A stretch of 64,000 nt of DNA from Verrucomicrobiales bacterium. Lineage in GTDB: Bacteria; Verrucomicrobiota; Verrucomicrobiia; Verrucomicrobiales; DEV007. Both the position numbers and the translations under genes were made by a program. The notes below the pieces were generated by a model, which saw only the letters and a program-made list of their open reading frames with translations, did no database searches and was not told the DNA's origin. This document shows, one piece after another, positions 15,592-24,425 of the stretch. Numbering within the stretch: the stretch's first letter is position 1; each line of letters starts with the position of its first letter. The stretch lies in the NCBI GenBank assembly GCA_029213005.1, contig JARGPI010000020.1, forward strand, positions 1-64,000, written 5' to 3'.

Positions 15592-17754
15592 TTAGAGCTG
15601 ATCGGTATGCTGTTCCTGAAGGGAGTCAGCGAGATGCTTCTGGTAGTCGATGTTGTTCTCGGAACACCACTTGATGGCATCGGGATTGCCTTTCTCAGCT
15701 GCTTTGCTGAACCAGTGCTTCGCTTTGGCGTCGTCCTGCTCCCGTCCATAACCCGCTTCGTAGCACCGGGCGAGCACCAGCATACAGTGGGCGTTCCCCT
15801 TTTCGCTTCCGGTGGTGAAAAGGTCGGCCGCTTTCTCCGGGTCTCTTTCAACGCCCTGTCCCTGGGCGTGGCGGGCTCCGAGATTGTAGTAGGCGGGGAT
15901 GTTGCCGTTGTCGATGGCTCCCTGGAAAAGGTCCACGGCCCGTTTGTCATCCCGGGCAACTCCCCAGCCGCGAATGTGGCAGACGCCGAGCAGGTCCATG
16001 GCGCGGGCGTCGCCCTGATCAATCGCCTGACGGAGGTAGTAGGTGCCCTGGGCGTAGTTTTTGTCTCCGCCTTTGCCAAAGATCATGCATTCACCAGCGA
16101 AAAATTGAGCTCCACTGTGACCGGCTTTGGCGGCTTCAACGAAATATTCGCGGGCCATTTTTTGATCCGCTTCCGTCGCTCCGGGGTTTTGGAAAATGCG
16201 CTCTCCGGCTTCGCTCAATTTAGCGGGTTGTCCATTTTTCCCCTGTCTGGCCAAGGTGGCGATTTCGAGGTTCCAGTTTCCGGTGTTGCGATAGTGAAGC
16301 ACGAGAATGTCCTGCGCTTTGGGGTTGATAGAGGCGGCTTCCTGAATGGTTTTCAGTTCAGAGGCGGAAAGTGAGATCGTCCCCGAGTCCCGGAGTTTTA
16401 CGAGATCGTCATTGAGGCGGAGCCGCGCTTGAGGCGAATCGGGTTCCAGACTCAGAATCTCCATTTCCTTTTGGATTGCGGTGATCCAGTCGCTGTCATT
16501 TCGGGCGGATTCTGCCGCTTTGCGCAGCGTTGTGAGCTCGTCGTCCTGCACGGCGGGCACCACGGGGATTTCAATGGGCAGCGGCGTCGAGTCGACTGGA
16601 GTTTCGATGGCTTCAGGTTTGGGTTCGGGCTCGACTGAGGCTACGACGGTCTCCGGCTCAGGTGCTGGTTCCGTGTCGACCGGTGGCAGCTCCGGAAGGG
16701 GCTGAGTGAGGCGCAGGCTGATATCTTCACTTTCATCACTGGTATCGGGTTCCGGCGCAGGCTCAGGGAATGCTTCCAGAGGTGTTTCCAGATCAACTTG
16801 TGGGGTAGCAGGTGGCGTGTGGGCCAGAGGCGCGGTGGAGGGTTCTTTATCGATCCGGCTGAAATAGAGCAGTCCGATCATCCCCAGAATGCCGAAAAGC
16901 GCCGCGGCAGCTCCGATTCCGACAACGTATTGCCAAAGTGGTCGGTCAGGCGGGGATTTTTCAGCGGCTGGACGGTCGTGGAGGGAGGTTTGCATCGCAA
17001 CCTCGGGCGGGACGAGCTGATGGAGCAGGGGATCGGGCTGATTAAAATCGGTCCAGAATGCCTGAGGCGGATGGGCGTCGAGAAATGCATCCATTTTCTC
17101 GATCGCGAATTCGATGCTCAGCTCGCTCTCAAGAGTGGTGACCAATTCCTGGTAGGCTTCGTTAAACGGAGGATTGCCTGAAATGAATTTCAGCATTTCG
17201 AGACAAAGGTGAGTGTTGGCTGCTTCGGCATCCGGACCGGGGTTCGGGGAAAAATCGCCAAACATAATGCGCGGTTCCAGTGGGCCTCTCGCGATCCAGA
17301 GCGTTTCCGGAGCCATCTCGAAACGTTCGTAGGAAAGTGGGTTTTGCGCCTTCAGCGAGCGGAGGAATTTGAGGACGATCTTCACGGCAACCTCGGTGGG
17401 TAGCGGTCCGGAGCGCTTGATAAACAGGCTCACCGGCTCGCCCGCAGGCAGGCTGCTGACGTAGTAAGGCACGTCTTCCTCTTCACCGTGAGCGAGGATC
17501 ACGGGGCAGATGGTACAATCGTCTTTTTGCTGAATACTTTCCCAAACTTCACGGTAAAGCTTCCGCTTATCCGGATCGATATTCTTCAGGAGGTGAACTT
17601 TGACAAAATGACTCTCGTCCATGTCAAAGGCGAGGTAGGCCTCCATTTCGGGGCTGGAGGGAATCATGACGAGTTGTCTGCGCTCGTCGCGATGAAAGCG
17701 GAAGTGACCTAACTCAAACTCTCTGGTTTCGGGGTGCTGATGGGCTGTGGTCAT
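15592..17754 (-). CDS. pseudokinase-transmembrane-Sel1 repeat protein
   Basis: Residues 1-~220 look like a degenerate Hanks-type kinase. There is a VKVHLLKN strand with the Lys, a hinge-like PYYVSSLPAGEPVSLFI, a long helix and a DFG-like RIMFGDFS, but no HRD catalytic loop, so it is probably inactive. A single membrane helix lies at about 272-298 (GIGAAAALFGILGMIGLLYF). It is followed by a proline/glutamate-rich linker to ~405 and then helical TPR/Sel1 repeats to the C-terminus (for example AGHSGAQFFAGECMIFGKG and GNIPAYYNLGARHAQGQGV). The layout suggests a cytoplasmic sensing domain joined to an extracytoplasmic protein-binding scaffold. The start ATG at 17754 is well placed. No partner is encoded beside it. 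Confidence 0.75.
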   Translation of the reverse strand: MTTAHQHPETREFELGHFRFHRDERRQLVMIPSSPEMEAYLAFDMDESHFVKVHLLKNIDPDKRKLYREVWESIQQKDDCTICPVILAHGEEEDVPYYVSSLPAGEPVSLFIKRSGPLPTEVAVKIVLKFLRSLKAQNPLSYERFEMAPETLWIARGPLEPRIMFGDFSPNPGPDAEAANTHLCLEMLKFISGNPPFNEAYQELVTTLESELSIEFAIEKMDAFLDAHPPQAFWTDFNQPDPLLHQLVPPEVAMQTSLHDRPAAEKSPPDRPLWQYVVGIGAAAALFGILGMIGLLYFSRIDKEPSTAPLAHTPPATPQVDLETPLEAFPEPAPEPDTSDESEDISLRLTQPLPELPPVDTEPAPEPETVVASVEPEPKPEAIETPVDSTPLPIEIPVVPAVQDDELTTLRKAAESARNDSDWITAIQKEMEILSLEPDSPQARLRLNDDLVKLRDSGTISLSASELKTIQEAASINPKAQDILVLHYRNTGNWNLEIATLARQGKNGQPAKLSEAGERIFQNPGATEADQKMAREYFVEAAKAGHSGAQFFAGECMIFGKGGDKNYAQGTYYLRQAIDQGDARAMDLLGVCHIRGWGVARDDKRAVDLFQGAIDNGNIPAYYNLGARHAQGQGVERDPEKAADLFTTGSEKGNAHCMLVLARCYEAGYGREQDDAKAKHWFSKAAEKGNPDAIKWCSENNIDYQKHLADSLQEQHTDQL

Positions 17755-17910
17755 GTCAGAAATTCAGGAACGGGTTGGATTGATTACGGTTAGAAAAGCG
17801 GGGTTTAACCGCGATTGATAACCAAACGGTAGACTGAAAATACCATAATCAATAAAACTATCAAATATGAATTGCGAGTTTGGGGGAATTAATTTCTGTC
17901 GCCCGGGCAT

Positions 17911-17938
17911 AAAAAAAGGCCGCCCGAAGGCGGCCTTT
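17911..17938 (-). terminator. strong intrinsic terminator, minus strand
   Basis: A perfect ten-pair GC-rich stem (AAAGGCCGCC/GGCGGCCTTT) with a CGAA loop is followed on the minus strand by an unbroken run of U. The only annotated gene to its right, at 18235, runs the other way. The terminator therefore implies a leftward transcript starting between about 17940 and 18230, consistent with the small ORF at 18023-18181. Confidence 0.75.
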
Positions 17939-18022
17939 AGTATTTGGGTTGGGAATAACTTCGTTTTGAAACTAGTTCTGCCAGGAGTTACAGCTTAGGA
18001 ATTGATCCATTAGGATCTATCT

Positions 18023-18181
18023 TCATTTATTTGGGATAAATGTTCTACACGCCGGACTCTCGCCCAACATGGTCATCACTGCAGACACCGGTGAAAATTT
18101 TGAAGTCACAGTTTTTATCAGTTTTTCGGAAAAAATTACCGGACGGCCGAATTTGGGAGACTTAACGCGATGCTGAGTCAT
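18023..18181 (-). CDS. probable small basic protein, 52 residues
   Basis: An open frame too short for usual cut-offs runs from ATG 18181 to TGA 18023. It begins MTQHRVKSPKFGRPVIF and ends ESPACRTFIPNK. It is basic and soluble with no membrane segment, and its composition looks like protein rather than random sequence. It would account for the strong leftward terminator 85 bases beyond its stop, which otherwise serves no gene. There is no clear ribosome site upstream, as with many genes here. Its start lies 53 bases from the divergent NYN gene. An alternative is that the transcript is a non-coding RNA. The family is unknown to me. Confidence 0.45.
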   Translation of the reverse strand: MTQHRVKSPKFGRPVIFSEKLIKTVTSKFSPVSAVMTMLGESPACRTFIPNK

Positions 18182-18234
18182 CGGGAGTTTGAGTTAATCA
18201 TTTTTGTGATAGGCTGATAAAACCAAAAACTGGA

Positions 18235-19005
18235 GTGACAGAATCTGATAAAAGAGTCGCGATATTCGTTGATGGAGAGGGTTTTATCTACATGTTGAGG
18301 AACCTGTTTCATCCCGGGGAATTTCATCGCGCCGATTATCTTCCCCGACAGGCCAAATGGGGGTGGTTTTTCGATTCGATAGGGGAGGCCTTGGGAGCAC
18401 AAACGGTTCAGGTTTACTGGTATTCGATCCGGGAACTGGATTATTTTCCTGAGGGAAACTGGCATCGGATGCCTTTTGAGATCGCAGAACGGAAATTGCG
18501 CAATTTTCCGGCGATTGAGGAGCGACTCGACGCACAGTCGTCGAAACGGGAGCGTAAACAGGTGGTTAACGAATTCCGGGAAACGATTCCAAAAATGCGG
18601 GAGAAAATGGAGGCCCGTCTGATTGAGTGGCACGAGCTGCAGGATCAAATCACTCAGGATTCTCCCAAAGTGAAGATTCGCCGCCCCGGTTGGCAGGCGT
18701 GTTCACTGGTCAACTCGGTTCTCCACGAGGAAAAAGCGGTCGATGTCGGGATGGTGGTCGATATGCTGTCGAAAAGTGATGATTTCGATATCGCGGTTCT
18801 CCTCACGGCGGATGGCGATTTTGTTCCTGCAGTAAAGGAATTGCGGCGGCGGGGTAAAGAAAATGCCTGTCTCTATTTTCAGGGAAGCCTGACGCGAAAA
18901 GGCCCCCGAATTGCGCGGCGTCTGACTAAAGAAATGAACTACGTGATTGATCTGCCGATCGCGGATTTGGCCGCTTTCATGGGAGTCACTCTGGTAGAGG
19001 AGTAG
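18235..19005 (+). CDS. NYN (PIN-like) domain protein, LabA/DUF88 type
   Basis: The 256-residue protein has the hallmarks of NYN-domain metal-dependent RNases: RVAIFVDGEGFIYML near the N-terminus, KAVDVGMVVDML in the middle and VLLTADGDFVPAVKELRRRG. These supply the Asp residues that bind the metal. Between them an inserted charged helical segment (about residues 90-145) sets it apart from minimal LabA proteins. The GTG at 18235 is chosen because no ATG or GTG precedes the essential VDGEG motif in frame; a GGAG directly abuts it. The 3' end overlaps the convergent cytochrome gene by 20 bases. RNA substrate unknown. Confidence 0.8.
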   Translation: MTESDKRVAIFVDGEGFIYMLRNLFHPGEFHRADYLPRQAKWGWFFDSIGEALGAQTVQVYWYSIRELDYFPEGNWHRMPFEIAERKLRNFPAIEERLDAQSSKRERKQVVNEFRETIPKMREKMEARLIEWHELQDQITQDSPKVKIRRPGWQACSLVNSVLHEEKAVDVGMVVDMLSKSDDFDIAVLLTADGDFVPAVKELRRRGKENACLYFQGSLTRKGPRIARRLTKEMNYVIDLPIADLAAFMGVTLVEE

Positions 19006-21340
19006 GGTTTCCTGACTGCATAAAAGAGAGCAGGTCCAGCACCGATTCCCGGTCCAGCGTGTTGATTAAGCCCGGCGGCATCAGAGAAATATTCGGACCG
19101 GCAGGATTTCTATACTTATCACCGATCACCCGGGAGGGGTGGATGATAGATTCCAGCATGTCGGCAATACCGAAGCGCGATCCAAGCCCGGACAGGTCGG
19201 GCCCGAGTTGCTGCTGAGGAGTGGTGGGTATCCCGTCGATCCGATGGCAAACTGCACACTGCCCTTTAATAAAAGCTTTTTTTCCGTTTTCGAGATCCCG
19301 ATTTTCCAGCGGTCGCTCGATCGCTTCGTCGAAATCGGCCATTCGCCATTCGTTAACCAGTTTTGCGGCGTCCCCGGTGACCTGTGGCATTGGTTTCTCT
19401 TTTCGTTTCAATAGTTCGGACAATTGGGTCTTTTGGTCATCGGTTAACCGGGCTTCGGTTTCTTCCTGTAGTTTTGTAATAGTTCGCTCATACCAGCGGC
19501 CACCTGGAAAATTCTCCATTCGACGGAGACCTTTCAAAAAACGCCGATTGTACCCTGTACACTCTTCGACTGTACAGGGTACAGTTTCAAAAAGGTACCG
19601 CGAGAAGCTCAGATATTGAGAAAGGTCTTCGGTAGTGGTTGCGGCGTCGAGTAGAGAAAGGGTTCGCTCCATTGTGTCGGGCGCTTTGAGATAGACTAAC
19701 AACTCACAGAGCTCGTGATTGAGTTCAGTTCGCTCGGAGGGGAAGTGGGGCGACAGATGGGTGATCGCTTTTTGGCGGGTAATTTCATCCGGTTCCCCAC
19801 AGCGGGCGAATGCGAGATGGTAGGCGCGGACCAGATTGATCGAATCATTTTCGAAAGGAATTTTCGCTAACTGCGTAACCAAATCAGTAGTGGTGGCGAG
19901 CCGAAGCCGGGCCAGCGCCATGACGGCGAGAGGGGAATCGCCTGCTTTTGCCCAATCAATCCAAAGGTGAGGAAACTGGTTTTCCAAAGCGACCCGCGCC
20001 GCGAAGCGGATCCACCGATCGTCGTGCTTCAGGTTGGCTTTCGCCAGTGCAACGCCTTCGATACCTTTTTCAGTATGCCAGCGCTCCAGGCTGCGTCGCA
20101 GATCGATCAGGGAGTTGTTCTGCGGTTTTGGCTTTCCGGTATTCGGTTCTCCCGTCCAGCTGACGCGATAGAGCGCCGATTGAGTCCTGCGTCCACCGGT
20201 GATGAAATACATCGCACCGTCGGTTGAGAAAGTCAGGTCGGTGACATTGAGAGGGCGGCCTAAAATAAAGGTTTCGCCCTCTCCGGTATAGGAAGCGCCA
20301 GCGGGAGCCAATCGAGTGGCGATAATGCGACCGTAGGACCAGTCAGCGATAAAGAGCGCGTTTTTCCATTCGTCGGGAAAGTGGGAGCGGTAGCCGAATT
20401 CCACTCCGGTAGGGGAGCCGAGGCCGACATCGTAGGCTGCGGGAAGACTGTCTTCGTAGTAAGCTGGCCATTTGCCTGTCGCGCGGCGCCAACCGTAGTC
20501 ACCGCCGCTCACAATATGAAGGACCCGGGTTGGTTTGTACCAGGCGAGAGCGGATTCCCATTCCATGTCGGCTTCGTAAACAAACGGCTCTCCATCGGCA
20601 TTGAAATCGATATCGAGAGGATTGCGCAGGCCGCCCGCGATCATCTCGATGTGGTTGCCGTCCTTATCCATCCGCAGGATGTGGCCTGCCGGTACAAAGG
20701 CTTTTCGGTTAAACCAGTCATCGTCCCAGGGATTGGGGATGAGTTGGTCTTCTTCGTAGTTTCGGTGCGGAGAGTTTTTTTCGATTTCCCGCGCCTGTAG
20801 CACATCGTTTCCGTGAACGATATAGATCAAACCATCTGGACCGAGCCGGAGGTGGTTGCGGCCGTGCCCGACGCCACCCTCCGTTTTTAGTAGCAGGGTT
20901 TTCCGGTCCAGCTTGTCATCGCCATCGGTGTCCTCGAGACGGTAGAGTCCTTTGGAGTTGTTGGCGTTTGCATATAGAGAATCGTATGCCCAGAGCAGGC
21001 CGCGGCATTCGAGTAGTTCGTTGTCGACCAACTCAGTTTGGATGCCCTTGTCTCCAAACGTGAGCCGGAGGATGCCCTGCTTTTCGATTGCGATATAGAG
21101 CCGGTCTTTATCGTCGAAACACATACTGACCCAGGAACCTTCCTCTTTGGTCGCTGCTTTGATCAACTCGACACGAAACCCGTCCGGAGCGTAAATGGTA
21201 GCGGGCGAGGTTTTTACCCCGTCTTTGGCCAGTTTCCAGGAATCGTAGGCCTCCTGAAGAGGGACCGGATTCTTCGAGGTTTCATCACTCCACACCGAAG
21301 CGCAAAAGCAGGTCAACAAAATGAAAGATAGCCGTCGCAT
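18986..21340 (-). CDS. secreted PVC-type membrane-bound dehydrogenase / HEAT / cytochrome c protein
   Basis: After a signal peptide (MRRLSFILLTCFCASVWS), residues ~45-390 form a PQQ/glucose-dehydrogenase-like propeller (APDGFRVELI, GGLRNPLDIDFNADGEPFV, HIVSGGDYGWRRATGKWP). A helical repeat region follows, and then a c-type haem domain with CAVCH at 695-699 and a Met ligand candidate in ISLMPPGL. These fused proteins are a hallmark of Planctomycetes and Verrucomicrobia and are thought to oxidise sugars outside the cytoplasm. The stretch after HPSRVIGDKY joins almost directly to ISLMPPGL; family members usually have ~45 more residues here. A palindromic repeat (19549-19583) lies in frame at about residues 586-597. 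The gene follows the sulfatase gene by 3 bases. Confidence 0.9.
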   Translation of the reverse strand: MRRLSFILLTCFCASVWSDETSKNPVPLQEAYDSWKLAKDGVKTSPATIYAPDGFRVELIKAATKEEGSWVSMCFDDKDRLYIAIEKQGILRLTFGDKGIQTELVDNELLECRGLLWAYDSLYANANNSKGLYRLEDTDGDDKLDRKTLLLKTEGGVGHGRNHLRLGPDGLIYIVHGNDVLQAREIEKNSPHRNYEEDQLIPNPWDDDWFNRKAFVPAGHILRMDKDGNHIEMIAGGLRNPLDIDFNADGEPFVYEADMEWESALAWYKPTRVLHIVSGGDYGWRRATGKWPAYYEDSLPAAYDVGLGSPTGVEFGYRSHFPDEWKNALFIADWSYGRIIATRLAPAGASYTGEGETFILGRPLNVTDLTFSTDGAMYFITGGRRTQSALYRVSWTGEPNTGKPKPQNNSLIDLRRSLERWHTEKGIEGVALAKANLKHDDRWIRFAARVALENQFPHLWIDWAKAGDSPLAVMALARLRLATTTDLVTQLAKIPFENDSINLVRAYHLAFARCGEPDEITRQKAITHLSPHFPSERTELNHELCELLVYLKAPDTMERTLSLLDAATTTEDLSQYLSFSRYLFETVPCTVEECTGYNRRFLKGLRRMENFPGGRWYERTITKLQEETEARLTDDQKTQLSELLKRKEKPMPQVTGDAAKLVNEWRMADFDEAIERPLENRDLENGKKAFIKGQCAVCHRIDGIPTTPQQQLGPDLSGLGSRFGIADMLESIIHPSRVIGDKYRNPAGPNISLMPPGLINTLDRESVLDLLSFMQSGNPTPLPE
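19549..19583. repeat. double-palindrome repeat (copy 1), inside a coding region
   Basis: TGTACCCTGTACA, nine bases, then TGTACAGGGTACA. The two 13-base arms are exact reverse complements, and each arm is itself an interrupted palindrome (TGTAC...GTACA). Copies with the same nine-base spacing lie at 42925-42959 and 59780-59814. Here the element is read through in the cytochrome gene and encodes VPCTVEECTGYN without breaking the frame. Confidence 0.8.
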
Positions 21341-21343
21341 CGC

Positions 21344-22915
21344 TTAGTCCATTGGTTTGCTGCCCCACCAGGATTTATCGGGCTGGTAGTCGGCATCGAG
21401 GTAGCGGCGATGAGTGGCCTCGAGTTTTTCAATCCCTTTGGTTTTGATTTGATTCCAGCGGGCGGTCCGTTTTTCGGCGTCAAAATCAGGATCGGGCTGC
21501 GGGAATTTGGCATTGGTGTCAGCCAGCCACTGGTCCAGTTCCGCGCGAAGGGCTTTTACCTTTTCAGGGTTTTCGGTCGCGAGATCTTTACTTTCGGTTT
21601 CGTCAGCGGCGAGATGATACAATTCGTTGCGGCCCTCTTCGTGATAGTAAATTAACTTCCAGTCATCTTTTGTGATGATCGACGATGGTTCCCCGCCCTG
21701 ATTCCCGTAATGAGGGTAATGCCAGAACAGGGGGCGGTCTCCGATCTGCTCTCCTTTCAGCAGGGGAACAAGGCTAACGCCATCGACGGCCTGTTCCTTC
21801 GGAATTTCGACTCCAGCCAGTTCGAGCAGGGTGGGATACCAGTCGATGCCACTGACCGGAACGGGATTCATTTCACCCGGTTTCCCGATCACTCCCGGGG
21901 CTTTGATATAGAAAGGCTCGCGAATGCCGCCCTCCCACTGGCGACCTTTCCCGCCGCGAAGAGGGAGATTACTCGTCGCAAAGGCGTCTCCCGATGAAAC
22001 GCCACCGTTGTCCGAGGTGAAACAAACGATCGTATTTTCGGCGAGTCCGAGCTCATCCAATTTCGCAAGCACGGTGCCGACGGCATTATCCATCGCTTCG
22101 ATCATTCCTCCCATGATAGGGCAATCCTGCACCTGACGAACGGGGAGGCGGCGGTCGAATTTGAAGCGTTCGTCGGCGAGTCCGCTTTCCACCGCTTTGT
22201 CCCGATACTTTTCCCAAAGCTCGGGAGTGGTCTGAATGGGACCGTGAACGGTGTAAAAAGAAAGGTAGGCGAGGAACGGCTTGTCTTTGCTCGACTCGAT
22301 AAAATCGGCGGTTTCGCGACCGAGTCGAAGCGTCAGGGATTCCCCGTCGGGACCCTGCTCCAGGTTTGGGTTCACATAGGGAGCAAAATACCCGCCTTTG
22401 GGTCCGCCCGAGTCCCAGCCGCCTTTATTGATCGAAAATCCGTGGTCGGTGGGCCAGGAACCGGCTCCCCCGAGATGCCATTTTCCGGCGAAAAAGGTCT
22501 CATACCCTGCCGCTTTGAGAGCTTCTGCGAGAGTGACTTCGCTCGCTTTCAGGCTTCGTTCGTATTCGGCGGGTAGATGGCTGTCATGGCGATTATTCCT
22601 GGCCCACTTCTCTCCGGCGGCGTCTCCAATCCAGGTCGTAATCCCGTGATTGTTCGGATATTTGCCTGTCAAAATACTGGCGCGGGAAGGGCTGCAAACC
22701 TGACAGGTCGCGTAACCCCGCGTGAATTTCATCCCTTCGTTCGCGATCCGGTCGATGTTCGGGCTTTCGTAAAAAGTGGAGCCTTCATTGCTGAGATCCC
22801 GCCATCCGAGATCATCAGCGAGAATGAAGACGATGTTGGGCTTGGAGGGCTCAGCGAGGACCGGTTGGGCCAGCAGGTAAAATGCGGCTGAGAAAAGAAC
22901 TGACAGACGAATCAT
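21344..22915 (-). CDS. secreted sulfatase (formylglycine-dependent)
   Basis: This 523-residue exported protein (signal peptide cleaved near AEPSK) has PNIVFILADDLG with the metal-binding Asp pair at 34-35 and the sulfatase signature CSPSRASILTG. Cys74 would be converted to formylglycine by a sulfatase-maturing enzyme encoded elsewhere. FAGKWHLGG, FTSDNGGV and a C-terminal WKLIYYHEEGR complete the family pattern. It removes sulfate esters, probably from algal or host glycans. The stop is 3 bases before the cytochrome/dehydrogenase start, so they form one operon: desulfation followed by extracytoplasmic oxidation is a common pairing in PVC bacteria. Confidence 0.93.
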   Translation of the reverse strand: MIRLSVLFSAAFYLLAQPVLAEPSKPNIVFILADDLGWRDLSNEGSTFYESPNIDRIANEGMKFTRGYATCQVCSPSRASILTGKYPNNHGITTWIGDAAGEKWARNNRHDSHLPAEYERSLKASEVTLAEALKAAGYETFFAGKWHLGGAGSWPTDHGFSINKGGWDSGGPKGGYFAPYVNPNLEQGPDGESLTLRLGRETADFIESSKDKPFLAYLSFYTVHGPIQTTPELWEKYRDKAVESGLADERFKFDRRLPVRQVQDCPIMGGMIEAMDNAVGTVLAKLDELGLAENTIVCFTSDNGGVSSGDAFATSNLPLRGGKGRQWEGGIREPFYIKAPGVIGKPGEMNPVPVSGIDWYPTLLELAGVEIPKEQAVDGVSLVPLLKGEQIGDRPLFWHYPHYGNQGGEPSSIITKDDWKLIYYHEEGRNELYHLAADETESKDLATENPEKVKALRAELDQWLADTNAKFPQPDPDFDAEKRTARWNQIKTKGIEKLEATHRRYLDADYQPDKSWWGSKPMD

Positions 22916-23159
22916 GCTTAGTTTTCTCCCTTTTTCACTCCGGCAACAAGACCAAAAACACCAGAAATCCGGTCGCTGGAGGTTTTGAGAAACTTGACGA
23001 ATCGGATTCGCACAGAGATTCTGTTGTTATCGATTGGCTACCTCCGATTTGAGGTGCTTGCCCGGGAGTGAAAACTTGGCAAATCGCGAAGTTTTTAGGT
23101 GACAATCGAGTGAGGTTGGCTTTTGTCGTTCCATTAAACTTAACATCCCACCAGCTCAG

Positions 23160-24425
23160 TTGGAAACGCCGTTCTACGAAGGATCGGTTCAGCGTTTATT
23201 TGAAGTTCCCGGAGAGCCGGATTTCATGGTCACTCAAACTACCGAACGGGGCTCAGTCTTCGATGTCGGGGCGCTTTTTGAGATTCCGGGTCACGATGTG
23301 AATCGCGCGGTTTTCCGGCATGTCCTTTACTCCAGAATGGGGGACCCGGCGATGTGGCAGGGGGTGAAAAGCTCGATTGAGAACGATGATTATCTCGAGA
23401 AAAATTATCAGCGTGACCTCTTGAGCGGTCCGTTGGAGGAATTCGCCCGAAACGGGGCCAAAACTCATCACATCGGAATGCTGGATGCCGTCACCGGGGA
23501 AATGATGCCGGACGGAGTTCCCGATAACCCGAGTGCTTTCAATGTGGTCAGGAAATTTCATATTTTGAAACCCGACCGGGTCGATGTGTTCGGTGCTTCG
23601 CTTTTTGATTACTCGAAATATCCGCAGTCCGACGGCTATGTGGTTCCGCTGGAGTATATCGTTCGATTTGGCATCACCAGTGCGAGTTCCGTTTATCGCA
23701 AGTATTTGAAGATGGACGAGGCGGCCCGGAAAAGTTTCGAACAGGATCTGGGTGTTTCAAAGCCGCTCGAAGCCTGGCAGTATCTGGAACGGCCTGTCAG
23801 CGACTTTACGACAAAATTTGAGCCGACTGACCGCATGTTGTCGAGGCAGGAGGCTTTTATCACCAGCAGTCTCGATGGCGAGCTCTTCGCTGCGGGAACT
23901 AAGATGGCGGTGCTGGGTGCCTGGGCGGTTCGCTATCTGCTCGAAGGGCTCGGTCTCGCGATGTGGGATATCAAATGGGAGTTCGCTAAAGATGGCGACG
24001 AGCTGGTTTATGTCGACACCATTGATACCGATTCATTTCGCGCCACGCTGGAGCTGGATTTCGAAGGCGGCAAGTACCTCAATCATTACAACAAGCAGGC
24101 GATGCGGGATTACTTCCGGATTCTGCACCCGGATTGGATCGAGGGGATCAACGACGCTAAAGCACGGGGGGATGCGGAAGGCGTCGCCTTTACCGAACTG
24201 CTGTCAGCGGGGCAAAAGGCGGGTCAGTATGCGGAGACGCCTCAGGTGGAAGCTGCGTTTATTGAAATCCAGCAGAACAAGATGATTGCGATCTGTGATT
24301 ACCTGCTGGGCAAGACTGACAGTTCCGTCGCGGCGGACCTCCTGAAAAGTGCCGGCCTCGCAGAATTGGAATTCTACAAAAATAAAGGCAAGCTCGAAGA
24401 GCTTGCCTCAATTAATGGAATCTAA
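23160..24425 (+). CDS. PurC-like (SAICAR synthetase family) protein, divergent
   Basis: The fold of phosphoribosylaminoimidazole-succinocarboxamide synthase is recognisable. FYEGSVQRLFEV and RGSVFDVGALFEIPG match the ATP-binding start, VVPLEYIVRFG the middle, and MWDIKWEFA then YVDTIDTDSFR match the two signatures (usual forms LvDfKlEFG and DE.tPDssR). The second signature has T in place of the acidic and proline residues, and at 421 residues the protein is far longer than E. coli PurC (237). It may therefore have a shifted substrate. No ATG lies upstream of the essential YEGSV motif, so the TTG at 23160 is the likely start. Its last codons overlap a minus-strand terminator hairpin. Confidence 0.75.
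   Translation: METPFYEGSVQRLFEVPGEPDFMVTQTTERGSVFDVGALFEIPGHDVNRAVFRHVLYSRMGDPAMWQGVKSSIENDDYLEKNYQRDLLSGPLEEFARNGAKTHHIGMLDAVTGEMMPDGVPDNPSAFNVVRKFHILKPDRVDVFGASLFDYSKYPQSDGYVVPLEYIVRFGITSASSVYRKYLKMDEAARKSFEQDLGVSKPLEAWQYLERPVSDFTTKFEPTDRMLSRQEAFITSSLDGELFAAGTKMAVLGAWAVRYLLEGLGLAMWDIKWEFAKDGDELVYVDTIDTDSFRATLELDFEGGKYLNHYNKQAMRDYFRILHPDWIEGINDAKARGDAEGVAFTELLSAGQKAGQYAETPQVEAAFIEIQQNKMIAICDYLLGKTDSSVAADLLKSAGLAELEFYKNKGKLEELASINGI

Noticed and set aside
15607..16374. 255-residue plus-strand open frame
   Set aside because: It is a mirror frame of the Sel1 gene with Val/Phe/Gly-rich composition typical of an antisense shadow.
18178..18648. 156-residue minus-strand open frame opposite the NYN gene
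   Set aside because: The plus-strand frame has conserved NYN motifs; this one has none.
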